This document shows positions 46,941 to 56,618 of a stretch of 64,000 nucleotides of DNA, in pieces. The stretch comes from Streptomyces globisporus (lineage in GTDB: Bacteria > Actinomycetota > Actinomycetes > Streptomycetales > Streptomycetaceae). Below the pieces are notes generated by a model that saw only the letters and a program-made list of their open reading frames with translations, searched no databases and was not told the origin of the DNA. The stretch's first letter is position 1. Every line of letters begins with the position of its first letter. The position numbers and the translations under genes are program-made. Location of the stretch: the NCBI GenBank assembly GCA_014649555.1, contig BMTG01000001.1, positions 1,116,001-1,180,000 of the forward strand, read 5' to 3'.

Positions 46941-46946
46941 TAGGAA
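46941..46946 (+). promoter_or_regulatory. -10 element of the AfsS-like gene
   Basis: TAGGAA, 17 bp after the direct-repeat box. A second -10 candidate TAGATT lies at 46993-46998. Confidence 0.5.
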
Positions 46947-47007
46947 TCCGTCGCGTCGGGGGGCAGACGGAATCTCCCGGCGGCCGCGGCGTTAGATTGG
47001 CGGCCCC

Positions 47008-47047
47008 AGCCCGTCCGGCGACCTCCGGGGGAGTCGCCGGACGGGCT
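47008..47047 (+). terminator. 15-bp hairpin in the AfsS-like leader
   Basis: AGCCCGTCCGGCGAC (47008-47022) and its complement (47033-47047) with a 10-base loop, followed by TT. It lies between the afsR stop and the next ATG, and downstream of the -10 above, so it either ends afsR read-through or attenuates the peptide gene. The same arm sequence recurs at 53939-53976. Confidence 0.65.
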
Positions 47048-47084
47048 TTCCGGCCTTGTCCGCTGATCCACGTTGGAGCCAACC

Positions 47085-47246
47085 ATGAGCGACATCAACA
47101 AGCCCACGATCAAGCCGAAGCCTCTGGACGACCACATGTCCGGCGGAGACAAGGGCGTCGTCAGGCCTCAGGACGACCACATGTCCGGTGCCGACAAGAA
47201 CATCGCGAAGCCCCAGGACGACCACATGTCTGGGGAGCAGCCCTAG
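47085..47246 (+). CDS. afsS: AfsS-like small repeat peptide
   Basis: 53 residues with GGAG ten bases upstream of the ATG. The body is three 15-residue units, P(L/Q)DDHMSG followed by a Lys-containing spacer; the DNA GACGACCACATGTC recurs at 47127, 47172 and 47217, exactly 45 bases apart. S. coelicolor AfsS (63 residues) likewise has three repeats, built on DNHMP. The length, triple repeat, xDHM core and position after an afsR-type gene make this the AfsS counterpart, although the conserved Asn and Pro are replaced by Asp and Ser. AfsS is a small activator of secondary metabolism acting downstream of AfsR; mechanism not known in detail. Confidence 0.75.
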   Translation: MSDINKPTIKPKPLDDHMSGGDKGVVRPQDDHMSGADKNIAKPQDDHMSGEQP

Positions 47247-47319
47247 CCCTGGGGTGACATGAAACTGCCGCGGCGACGCCGAGGGGGAGCCGCCGCGGTC
47301 GCGGTACGGGGGAATGTGT

Positions 47320-47355
47320 GAGGGGCCCGAGACGGGGGAAACGCTCGGGCCCCTC
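47320..47355 (+). terminator. terminator of the AfsS-like gene
   Basis: Perfect 12-bp arms GAGGGGCCCGAG (47320-47331) and complement (47344-47355) with a 12-base loop, 73 bases after the stop. Confidence 0.75.
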
Positions 47356-47381
47356 CCGCGTGTCCGGGCGACACCCGCCTT

Positions 47382-47400
47382 ATAGCATAGAAAATGCCAT
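47382..47400. promoter_or_regulatory. TA-operon operator dyad and leaderless promoter
   Basis: ATAGCAT-AGAAA-ATGCCAT, an imperfect palindrome ending ten bases before the antitoxin ATG. CATAGT (47398-47403) is placed so that +1 would be the A of the ATG. Antitoxin binding here would give the usual autoregulation. The A/T content is far above the surroundings. Confidence 0.5.
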
Positions 47401-47409
47401 AGTGGGCCC

Positions 47410-47688
47410 ATGGCTGAAGCCCCCGACTTCCCCCCCGGAGACGGCCCCAGCAGTGGCATCTCCGTCTCCCTCACCGCCGGCACCCTGCACGCGATTCGTG
47501 AACGGGTCGGCAAGCGCGGCGTCTCCGCCTACCTCGAAATGGCAGCACAACGACAGATTGAGCGGGACGGCCTGAATGAGCTCCTCGCCGACTTCGAGGC
47601 GACCAACGGGCCCCCCGACCCCGGCGCCGTGGCCGACAAGCGCGCCAAGCTGACGAGCAACCCGTCCGAAGCCGGAGCAGCCGGGTGA
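47410..47688 (+). CDS. ribbon-helix-helix-type antitoxin
   Basis: 92 residues. ISVSLTAGTLHAIRERVGKR followed by GVSAYLEMAAQRQIERDGLN resembles a CopG/RHH DNA-binding unit, and the acidic C-terminal half would bind the toxin. It overlaps the PIN-domain gene by GTGA. There is no ribosome site, in line with a leaderless start. Confidence 0.8.
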   Translation: MAEAPDFPPGDGPSSGISVSLTAGTLHAIRERVGKRGVSAYLEMAAQRQIERDGLNELLADFEATNGPPDPGAVADKRAKLTSNPSEAGAAG

Positions 47689-48083
47689 GCGGTGCGCTGG
47701 TCCTCGACAGCGAAGGGCTCGCGCAGGCGGTCCGGCGGAACCGAGAGGTTCAGGAATGGCTGGAGGCAGCCCGCGACGCCGATATCCCGGTCATCACCTC
47801 GGCAGTGGTCCTGGTCGAGGTCATTCACCCACGGATCGATACCGCCGCACTCTCCTGGACGCTGTCACGCCTACGCGTCGAACCGGTCAGTCAGACCCTC
47901 GCGCACACCGCCGCGTCACTGCTTCGAAACGCCGGGCTGCACGGCCACGAGTACGCAATCGACGCATTGCTCTGCGCAACCGCTCTGGCACACCCTGGCC
48001 GGGTGACCATCCTGACGTCCGACGTGGAGGACATCGGACTCCTCACGGCCGACCACCCTCGCGTGACAGCAGAAAAGATCTGA
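47685..48083 (+). CDS. PIN-domain ribonuclease toxin (VapC type)
   Basis: 132 residues. The acidic metal set is present: Asp8 (LVLDSEGL), Glu45 (VLVEVIHP), Asp93 (AIDALL) and Asp113 (LTSDVED). VapC-type toxins cut tRNA or rRNA when the antitoxin is lost. Paired with the antitoxin just upstream. It lies at the start of the segment that separates the afsS-like gene from the afsK-type gene. Confidence 0.88.
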   Translation: MSGALVLDSEGLAQAVRRNREVQEWLEAARDADIPVITSAVVLVEVIHPRIDTAALSWTLSRLRVEPVSQTLAHTAASLLRNAGLHGHEYAIDALLCATALAHPGRVTILTSDVEDIGLLTADHPRVTAEKI

Positions 48084-48110
48084 GGCCCCTGACCCTCCCG
48101 GCCGGGCCAC

Positions 48111-48296
48111 TCACTCCCGGCCCGGACCTCCGACAGGTGCCACCAGCTCCCCCGGCCGGTCCTGCTCGCGTCGGCGCTCGACGACCCGAGTGGCGTACGC
48201 GCTCAACCCTCCGGGGCCGACCTCGGCCAGGGTCTCCTCCGCCGGCTTCTCCGGCAGGGTGACGGTGTACTTCTTGGTCGGCATACGCACAACCAT
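48111..48296 (-). CDS. orphan small antitoxin-like protein
   Basis: About 61 residues (ATG 48296, or 48284). MPTKKYTVTLPEKPAEETLA then GGLSAYATRVVERRREQDRP resembles the DNA-binding core of the antitoxin at 47410 (shared G-x-SAY and RRxxQD/ERD pattern), but no toxin gene adjoins it. It sits 25 bases after the acyl-CoA ligase on the same strand and is convergent with the PIN gene. Either a solitary regulator or the remnant of a second TA pair. Confidence 0.55.
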   Translation of the reverse strand: MVVRMPTKKYTVTLPEKPAEETLAEVGPGGLSAYATRVVERRREQDRPGELVAPVGGPGRE

Positions 48297-48321
48297 GCCG
48301 CCGGAAACTCGCCGGCCCCAC

Positions 48322-49890
48322 TCATTTCCTCCCATCCGGTGATCCCCGCAGCTCCCCCTTCACCACCTTGCCGCTCGCATTGCGCGGGAGTTCCGGGACG
48401 AACTCCACCGTCCTCGGGACCTTGAAGTTCGCCATCTCGCGGCGGGACCAGGCGATCAGGTCGTCCGCGGTGAGCGTCGCGCCCCGGCGGCGGACCGCGT
48501 ACGCCTTGCCGACCTCGCCGAGGCGCGGGTCCGGGACGCCGATGACCGCGACGTCGGCCACGTCCGGGTGGAGGCCGAGGAGCTGTTCTATCTCGGCCGG
48601 GTACGCGTTGAAGCCGCCCACGATGAACATGTCCTTGATCCGGTCCGTGATCCTGAGGTTGCCCGCCGCGTCCAGGACGCCCACGTCGCCGGTGCGGAGC
48701 CAGCCGTCCTCGGTCATCGTGGCGGCCGTCGTGTCCGGGTCCTCGAAGTAGCCGCTCATCACGGTGAAGCCGCGGACCTGGACCTCGCCCGGTGCGCCCG
48801 GGTCCGCCAGGACGCGGATCTCGGTGCCGGGGATCGCGCGGCCCGAGGTCGTCGCCACGGTCTCCGGGGCGTCGCCCCGGCGGCACATCGTGACGATGCC
48901 GCTCGCCTCGGAGAGGCCGTACGCCGTGAGGACCGTCGCGATGTGCAGTTCGTTGCGCAGGCGTTCCACCAGTTGGAGGGGGACCACCGCCGCGCCTGTC
49001 ACCACCAGGCGCAGCGCCGACAGGTCGTGTGCCTCGCGTACCGGGTGGTCCAGCAGGGACTGGTGGAGGGTCGGCGGGCCGGGCAGGACCGAGATGCGTT
49101 CCGCCGCGATGTTCGCCAGCACCGTGTCCACGTTGAACACCGGCTGCGGCACCATCGTCGCCCCCCGCATCAGGCAGGCGATGATCCCCGCCTTGTAGCC
49201 GAAGGTGTGGAAGAAGGGATTGACGATGAGGTAGCGGTCGCCTTCGCGCAGGCCCGCCAGGTCGCTCCAGATCTCGTACGCGCGCAGCGTCTGCGCGTGC
49301 GTGATCACCGCCCCCTTGGGGGCGCCCGTCGTGCCCGAGGTGTAGATGATGTCGGAGGGGGACGACGGGGCGATCGCGGCCGCTCGGTCCCGTACGACTG
49401 AGGGCTCCACCCCCTCCCCCGCCGCCAGGAAGTCCGGCCAGCCCGTGTAGTCCTCGGGAGCCGTGTCCGCCAGCACGACCACCCGCTCCAGGTCCGGCAG
49501 TTTCACCTCCGCCCGGCGCAGCGACGCCACGTACGACGTGCCCAGGAACGTACCCGTGACGAACAGCAGCCTCGCCCGGCTGCGTCGCAGGATGTACGCC
49601 GCCTCCGTGCCCTTGAAGCGGGTGTTGAGAGGGACCAGCACCGCGCCCGCACTCACCGCCCCGAGCGCCGCGACGATCCATTCCGTCGTGTTCGGGGCCC
49701 AGATCGCCACCCGGTCCCCCGGCTCCACCCCGGCGGCCATGCACGCGGCCGCCGCACGCTCCACCCGGTCGCCGAGTTCGGCGTACGAGAGCCGGGTGCG
49801 GCCGTCGGCCACCGCCTCGGCCGGGCCGTACCGCTCGGCCGCCGCCCGTACCAGCCCCGGGATGCTGCCCCACTCCTCGTCGCCCCGCAT
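48322..49890 (-). CDS. FadD3-family acyl-CoA ligase
   Basis: 522 residues, ANL superfamily. P-loop-like IIYTSGTTGAPKGAVITHAQ, AYGLSEASG, the GWLRTGDVGVLD motif and the C-terminal Lys in PRNASGKVVKG are intact. The family makes CoA thioesters; FadD3 of mycobacteria acts on a steroid-ring-derived propionate, but the Streptomyces substrate is unknown. Divergent from the lipid-transfer/DUF35/hydratase genes with operator B in between. GTG 49893 is an alternative start. Confidence 0.9.
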   Translation of the reverse strand: MRGDEEWGSIPGLVRAAAERYGPAEAVADGRTRLSYAELGDRVERAAAACMAAGVEPGDRVAIWAPNTTEWIVAALGAVSAGAVLVPLNTRFKGTEAAYILRRSRARLLFVTGTFLGTSYVASLRRAEVKLPDLERVVVLADTAPEDYTGWPDFLAAGEGVEPSVVRDRAAAIAPSSPSDIIYTSGTTGAPKGAVITHAQTLRAYEIWSDLAGLREGDRYLIVNPFFHTFGYKAGIIACLMRGATMVPQPVFNVDTVLANIAAERISVLPGPPTLHQSLLDHPVREAHDLSALRLVVTGAAVVPLQLVERLRNELHIATVLTAYGLSEASGIVTMCRRGDAPETVATTSGRAIPGTEIRVLADPGAPGEVQVRGFTVMSGYFEDPDTTAATMTEDGWLRTGDVGVLDAAGNLRITDRIKDMFIVGGFNAYPAEIEQLLGLHPDVADVAVIGVPDPRLGEVGKAYAVRRRGATLTADDLIAWSRREMANFKVPRTVEFVPELPRNASGKVVKGELRGSPDGRK

Positions 49891-49919
49891 CACGCGCCCG
49901 CCTTCCGCCGCCGCACTAG

Positions 49920-49934
49920 CTGACTATCCGTCAG
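49920..49934. promoter_or_regulatory. operator B: shared catabolic dyad
   Basis: CTGACTATCCGTCAG, followed by ATTAG; sits between the divergent acyl-CoA ligase and lipid-transfer genes, able to control both. Right half CCGTCAGATTAG is the best-conserved half of the set. Confidence 0.65.
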
Positions 49935-49989
49935 ATTAGCGGTAGCCTCTGCCGCTGTCAGCAGGCGCGACAGTGCGGGAGGTCAGCGG

Positions 49990-51138
49990 ATGGCGACGCT
50001 CAAGGACGCGACGGCGATAGCCGGGATAGGACAGACGGCGTTCGCGAAACGCCTCCCGGAGTCCGAGAAGACCCTCGCCTGCCGGGCGATCCTCGCCGCC
50101 CTCGACGATGCGGGCATCGCTCCCTCGGAGGTCGACGGCTTCGCCTCGTACACCATGGAGGAGACCGACGAGGTCGAGGTCGCCAAGGCGATCGGGGCCG
50201 GGGACGTCACCTTCTTCAGCAAGGTCGGGTACGGAGGCGGGGGTTCCTGCGCCACCCTCGGCCATCTCGCCGCCGCCATCGCCACCGGGCAGGCGAGCGT
50301 CGGGGTCGCCTGGCGGTCGCGGAAGCGCGGGTCGGGCCCCCGGCCGTGGAAGAACACCGCCGTGCAGCTCCCGACCCCCGCCCAGTGGACCCGGCCCTAC
50401 GGGCTGCTGCGGCCCGCCGACGAGATCGGCATGCTCGCCCGGCGCTACATGCACGAGTACGGGGCCACCCGCGACCACCTCTTCAACGTCGCCCTCGCCT
50501 GCCGCAACCGGGCCAACCAGAACCCGGACGCGATCATGTACGACCGGCCGCTGACCCGCGAGATGTACATGACCTCCCGCTGGATCAGCGAACCTCTCTG
50601 CCTCTTCGACAACTGCCTGGAGACGGACGGGGCGTTGGCCTGCGTCATCGTCTCCGCCGAGCGCGCCCGCGACTGCCGGCAGAAGCCCGTCTATCTTCAC
50701 TCCGTCGCCCAGGGGCTGCCAGCCCAGCACCACGGGATGGTCAACTACTGGAACGACGACCCGCTCACCGGACCCGCCTGGGCAGCAGCTCGACAGCTCT
50801 GGAAGCAGGCCGACTTCGGGCCGGACGACGTGCATGTGGCCCAGATCTACGACGCGTTCACCCCGCTCGTCCCGCTCTCCCTGGAGGGTTACGGCTTCTG
50901 CGCGCGCGGCGAGGGCGGCGCGTTCACCGAGGGCGGGGCGCTGGAGAGCGGCGGACGGCTGCCGGTCAACACCGGCGGGGGCGGCCTGAGCGAGGCGTAC
51001 GTCCACGGCTTCAACCTCATCACCGAGGGCGTCAAGCAATTGCGCGGCACGTCCACCGCCCAGGTGCCGGACGCCGCCACCTGCCTGGTCACCGCCGGTG
51101 AGGGCGTGCCGACATCCGCTGTCCTGCTGAGGAGTTGA
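49990..51138 (+). CDS. lipid-transfer / thiolase-superfamily protein
   Basis: 382 residues. ATAIAGIGQTAFAKRLPESE, VGYGGGGSCATLGHLAAAIA and AQIYDAFTPLVPLSLEGYGF followed by GGGLSEAYVHGFNLI are typical of the SCP-x/Ltp group. Members paired with a DUF35 protein include steroid side-chain retro-aldolases (Ltp2 with ChsH2), so the DUF35 gene nine bases downstream is probably its partner. GGGAGGTCAGCG precedes the ATG. Substrate unknown. Confidence 0.88.
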   Translation: MATLKDATAIAGIGQTAFAKRLPESEKTLACRAILAALDDAGIAPSEVDGFASYTMEETDEVEVAKAIGAGDVTFFSKVGYGGGGSCATLGHLAAAIATGQASVGVAWRSRKRGSGPRPWKNTAVQLPTPAQWTRPYGLLRPADEIGMLARRYMHEYGATRDHLFNVALACRNRANQNPDAIMYDRPLTREMYMTSRWISEPLCLFDNCLETDGALACVIVSAERARDCRQKPVYLHSVAQGLPAQHHGMVNYWNDDPLTGPAWAAARQLWKQADFGPDDVHVAQIYDAFTPLVPLSLEGYGFCARGEGGAFTEGGALESGGRLPVNTGGGGLSEAYVHGFNLITEGVKQLRGTSTAQVPDAATCLVTAGEGVPTSAVLLRS

Positions 51139-51147
51139 GGCGATCCC

Positions 51148-51609
51148 ATGAGCATGTCCGATGCCGATTCCCTGCTGCTGCCCGTCGTCGACGAGGACGG
51201 CGCGCCCTTCTGGGAGTACACCGCCCGGGGCGAACTCCGCGTCCAGGCCTGCGCATCCCCCGCCTGCGGCGAACTCCGCTTCCCCCCACGCCCCTGCTGT
51301 CCGCACTGCGGGTCCTTCACGAGTGAATGGCGGCTGATGAGCGGGCGCGGGCGGCTCTGGTCGTACGTGATCCCGCATCCGCCGCTCCTTCCCGCGTACG
51401 CCGAACAGGCCCCGTACAACGCGGTGTTGGTCGAGCTGGCCGACGCCCCGCAGATCCGTCTTGCCGGGAACGTCGTCGCCTCCCCCGACGCGCCGCTGAA
51501 CTCGGTCGACCCGGCGCGGCTTCGGATCGGGGCTCCGGTGCGGGCCGCGTTCTGCCCGGCGGGGCCGAGCGGCTCGGTCACGCTCGTCCGCTGGCTCCTG
51601 GAGCGGTGA
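51148..51609 (+). CDS. DUF35 OB-fold zinc-ribbon protein
   Basis: 153 residues. The rubredoxin-like ribbon has CASPACGELRFPPRPCCPHC, and the OB-fold follows (GRGRLWSYVIPH, APYNAVLVEL). DUF35 proteins form heterocomplexes with thiolase-superfamily partners and may hand on acyl-CoA. It is translated between the lipid-transfer gene and the hydratase gene in one operon. Confidence 0.9.
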   Translation: MSMSDADSLLLPVVDEDGAPFWEYTARGELRVQACASPACGELRFPPRPCCPHCGSFTSEWRLMSGRGRLWSYVIPHPPLLPAYAEQAPYNAVLVELADAPQIRLAGNVVASPDAPLNSVDPARLRIGAPVRAAFCPAGPSGSVTLVRWLLER

Positions 51610-51612
51610 GCG

Positions 51613-52389
51613 GTGGCCCTGCGCATCGAGCGGGAGGCCGCGGCCGGCGTCGTGCTCGTCACCCTCGACCGGCCGGCGAAGCTCAACGCGATCGATCTGG
51701 AGACCGCCGCGGAACTCGCTTCACTGTGGCAGGAGTTGCGGTACGACGAGAGCATCCGGGCCGCCGTCCTCACCGGGGCCGGAACCCGGGCCTTCTGCAC
51801 GGGGATCGACCGGGGGATCGAGGTCCCGCAGCCCTCCTCCCCGTATGCCGTCGACGACCCGCTCCTGCGCATCGGGCCCAAGGCGAATGACCTGTGGAAG
51901 CCGGTGATCGCGGCGGTGGAGGGGATGGCCTGCGGCGGGGCCTTCTACCTGCTGGGAGAGGCGGAGTTCGTCGTCGCGTCCCGGGAGGCGACGTTCTTCG
52001 ACCCGCACACCACGTATGGGATGGTCTCGGCGTACGAGGCGATCGCGATGGCCCAGCGGATGCCGTACGGGGAGGTCGCCCGGATGTCCCTGATGGGCAC
52101 CGCGGAGCGGGTGAGCGCCGAGCGGGCGTACGCGGTCGGCCTGGTCAGCGAGGTGACGGAGCCGGGCGGCACGGTGGCGGCGGCGCTGCGGTCGGCGGCC
52201 GTGATCGCCGACTACCCGACGGACGCGGTGCAGGGAACGGTCCGGGCGGTGTGGTCCGCGAAGGAGGCGGCCAGGACCCAGGCCATGGCCCAGGCCCCGG
52301 CGCTGATCGCCCTGGGCAACCTGCCCCCGGACCGGCAGGCGGAGCTGTTCGGGGCGCGGGGCGGGGGCGGGGAGCCTCGGGTGCGGTGA
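51613..52389 (+). CDS. enoyl-CoA hydratase/isomerase family protein
   Basis: 258 residues, crotonase fold. VVLVTLDRPAKLNAIDLETA, the oxyanion-hole stretch AAVEGMACGGAFYLLGEAEF and a later FDPHTTYGMV are visible. One usual catalytic Glu position appears kept near GEAEFVV, but assignment by eye is uncertain. Third gene of the lipid-transfer operon; GTG start three bases after the previous stop. Confidence 0.9.
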   Translation: MALRIEREAAAGVVLVTLDRPAKLNAIDLETAAELASLWQELRYDESIRAAVLTGAGTRAFCTGIDRGIEVPQPSSPYAVDDPLLRIGPKANDLWKPVIAAVEGMACGGAFYLLGEAEFVVASREATFFDPHTTYGMVSAYEAIAMAQRMPYGEVARMSLMGTAERVSAERAYAVGLVSEVTEPGGTVAAALRSAAVIADYPTDAVQGTVRAVWSAKEAARTQAMAQAPALIALGNLPPDRQAELFGARGGGGEPRVR

Positions 52390-52405
52390 GAGGGTGACCG
52401 TGCGG

Positions 52406-52939
52406 TCAGACCACCTTGGCGGTCACTTCGCAGCGATCGACCCGGGACACCTTGCCGGGGCTGTCCATCCGCACGGTGAGCGTGGTGAAATCGCCGCTGT
52501 CGAGGGTCGTGGTGGCCTCGGCCGTGTCCACGGTGTTGCCGCGGGCGTCGACGAACCGCACGTCGATCTCGTAGTCCTGCGTGTACCGGTCGTTCGCCTG
52601 GACCTCGATCAGCGACGAGGTGACCGCCTTGCGCTTGCCCTTGCGCGGTGCGGCGCAGCGGATGACCCGGATGTCGAGGGCTTCGTCGGACGCGGTGGGC
52701 GTCGGGGTCGGGGAGGCGCCGGACGAGCCGGAGGACGAGGAGCTGTCGCCGTAGTCGTCGTCGTCATAGTCCGTGTCGCGGTAGCCGTTGTTGCTCTTCT
52801 TCGAGCTGGAGCAGCCACCGCCGTCCGAGCTGCTGCTCTTGCCGCTCCTGCCCTTGCCGCCGCTGCTGGAGGTCGAGAATCCGGTGAGTGCGAGCACCAC
52901 CACGACCAGGACCGCCGCGAGTTTCATCTGTCGCCGCAT
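52406..52939 (-). CDS. secreted Ser/Asp-rich protein of unknown function
   Basis: About 177 residues. A hydrophobic signal (MKLAAVLVVVVLALTGFSTS), a long Ser/Gly/Asp/Lys low-complexity stretch (about 25-80, including YRDTDYDDDDYGD), then a compact beta-rich domain (about 90-177) with two cysteines (VIRCAAP, VDRCEVT). The second half looks like an extracellular immunoglobulin-like or FxLYD-type fold. Not recognised beyond this. Convergent with the hydratase operon. Confidence 0.75.
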   Translation of the reverse strand: MRRQMKLAAVLVVVVLALTGFSTSSSGGKGRSGKSSSSDGGGCSSSKKSNNGYRDTDYDDDDYGDSSSSSGSSGASPTPTPTASDEALDIRVIRCAAPRKGKRKAVTSSLIEVQANDRYTQDYEIDVRFVDARGNTVDTAEATTTLDSGDFTTLTVRMDSPGKVSRVDRCEVTAKVV

Positions 52940-53139
52940 CATGGATGCAGCCCCCCTTGGGTTTCGTTGCCGTAGGTCGAGCCGATGGCGTGCTGTGTGA
53001 CCCTCAGCATGCCGTGCCGGACTCCCTGTTCAGGTCATGACCCTGTCACGGTCCGGTCATGGTCTGCGTGGCGGGGGTGATCGTCCCGGCGTAGCGTCGG
53101 TCACGGGGGCCGTTCGCGTACGCCCCTGGAGGCCAGACG

Positions 53140-53826
53140 ATGATCCGCAATATCCTCGGCTCCGTCGTTGCCCTCGCCGGGGCCGCCTCCGCCGTGCTGA
53201 GCCCGTTCCGCGACTGGTACGGCGGGCGGGCCGGGCACGACTACCGGGTGCGGGACCTCTTCGAGGGGATCACCCCTGCGGAGTCGGGGGTACTGGTCTC
53301 GATCCTGCTGCCGTTCCTGGCTGCGGCACTGCTGGTGGTTCTGGGCGTGATGCTCAGGTCCCGGCTCGTGGTCGCCCTCGCGGGCCTGGTGGTGCTCGGC
53401 TTCACGATCCTGTGGATGGTCCGCCAGGGGCAGGCCGCGGGGTCACTGGTGGTGGGCGGGGACGGGGCGGGGTTGCAGGTGGGGGTGGTGAACGCGCTGG
53501 CGGGCGGGGTGCTGATGCTGATCGGAGCGTTGCTGATGAGCGGGGGGCGGAGCCGGCGGGAGCGGAGGGCGGTGCGGGAGCGGGAGCCCGTGGAGCCGTT
53601 CGCCGTGCCGGCGGCGGATCAGGTGGACACGTGGCCGCCGACGCAGGAGCCGGGGATGTCCGTGCAGACGTCGCCGTGGCCGGAGCCGGAGGTGGAGCCG
53701 TACACGGGGCCCGATCCGCGTGATGCCCGTACGCGGTCGTATCCGCAGGCCGCCCCGCATCCGGAGGACGACCCCCGGGACCCGGTGCATCCGCCGCACC
53801 GGCCCCCGCCGCCTCCGCAGGGGTGA
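53140..53826 (+). CDS. integral membrane protein with Pro-rich tail
   Basis: 228 residues. Four hydrophobic helices fall within residues 1-135 (first MIRNILGSVVALAGAASAVL; last VNALAGGVLMLIGALLM), with a conserved-looking FRDWYGGRAGHDYRVRDLF loop after the first. The C-terminal 90 residues are cytosolic, Pro/Glu/Asp-rich and end PPPPPQG. No known family recognised; widespread-looking Streptomyces membrane protein. It precedes the repeat block before the afsK-type gene. Confidence 0.8.
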   Translation: MIRNILGSVVALAGAASAVLSPFRDWYGGRAGHDYRVRDLFEGITPAESGVLVSILLPFLAAALLVVLGVMLRSRLVVALAGLVVLGFTILWMVRQGQAAGSLVVGGDGAGLQVGVVNALAGGVLMLIGALLMSGGRSRRERRAVREREPVEPFAVPAADQVDTWPPTQEPGMSVQTSPWPEPEVEPYTGPDPRDARTRSYPQAAPHPEDDPRDPVHPPHRPPPPPQG

Positions 53827-53840
53827 CGCCCGCCCCCGTC

Positions 53841-53976
53841 AAGGGTTCCGTCCTCAATCGCCGGGCGGGGCTGGAATCACGCAGCCTCGCCGCCCTCCCG
53901 AGGAAGGGTTCCGTCCTCAAACGCCGGACGGGCTGGGTGATCGCCGGACGGGCTCGATCCAGCCCGTCCGGCGATC
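53841..53976. repeat. intergenic repeat block with 16-bp hairpin
   Basis: Two direct copies of AAGGGTTCCGTCCTCAA plus a CGCCGG(A/G)CGGG segment (53841-53874, 53904-53936) are followed by a perfect hairpin, arms 53939-53954 and 53961-53976 (GATCGCCGGACGGGCT and complement). This GCCGGACGGGCT element is common between genes in Streptomyces; it also ends the afsK-type transcript. Confidence 0.7.
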
Positions 53977-53994
53977 GAGGACAAAGAAGGTGGC

Positions 53995-56409
<2,415 letters not shown>

Positions 56410-56565
56410 GTGCCTGCCACCTCCCCGTACGGACCTCGGTGACGAAGTCCGCGAATTACCGCCCGGTCGAATCCCGCCCTGCGCGCACCCCGATTCTTCC
56501 TGGCTCGGGCCCCGGTTGCGAACCCGGGGGCGGATCGGGGTGTCCCATGTCACTTCATCCCGTAT

Positions 56566-56615
56566 CCGTCCACACCGGGTTCACCCCGACTCCGTCCACA
56601 CCGGTTCGCCCCGAC
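56566..56615. repeat. tandem 26/24-bp repeat upstream of the afsK-type gene
   Basis: CCGTCCACACCGG(G)TTC(A/G)CCCCGAC occurs twice in direct tandem, just after the VOC stop. The contained GTCCACAC is near a DnaA box but not a match. Role unknown. Confidence 0.5.
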
Positions 56616-56618
56616 CGG

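Noticed and set aside
47085-47246. RiPP precursor (graspetide-like multi-core peptide)
   Set aside because: The repeat layout invited it, but no ATP-grasp or other maturase gene is nearby, and the afsR neighbour gives a better explanation.
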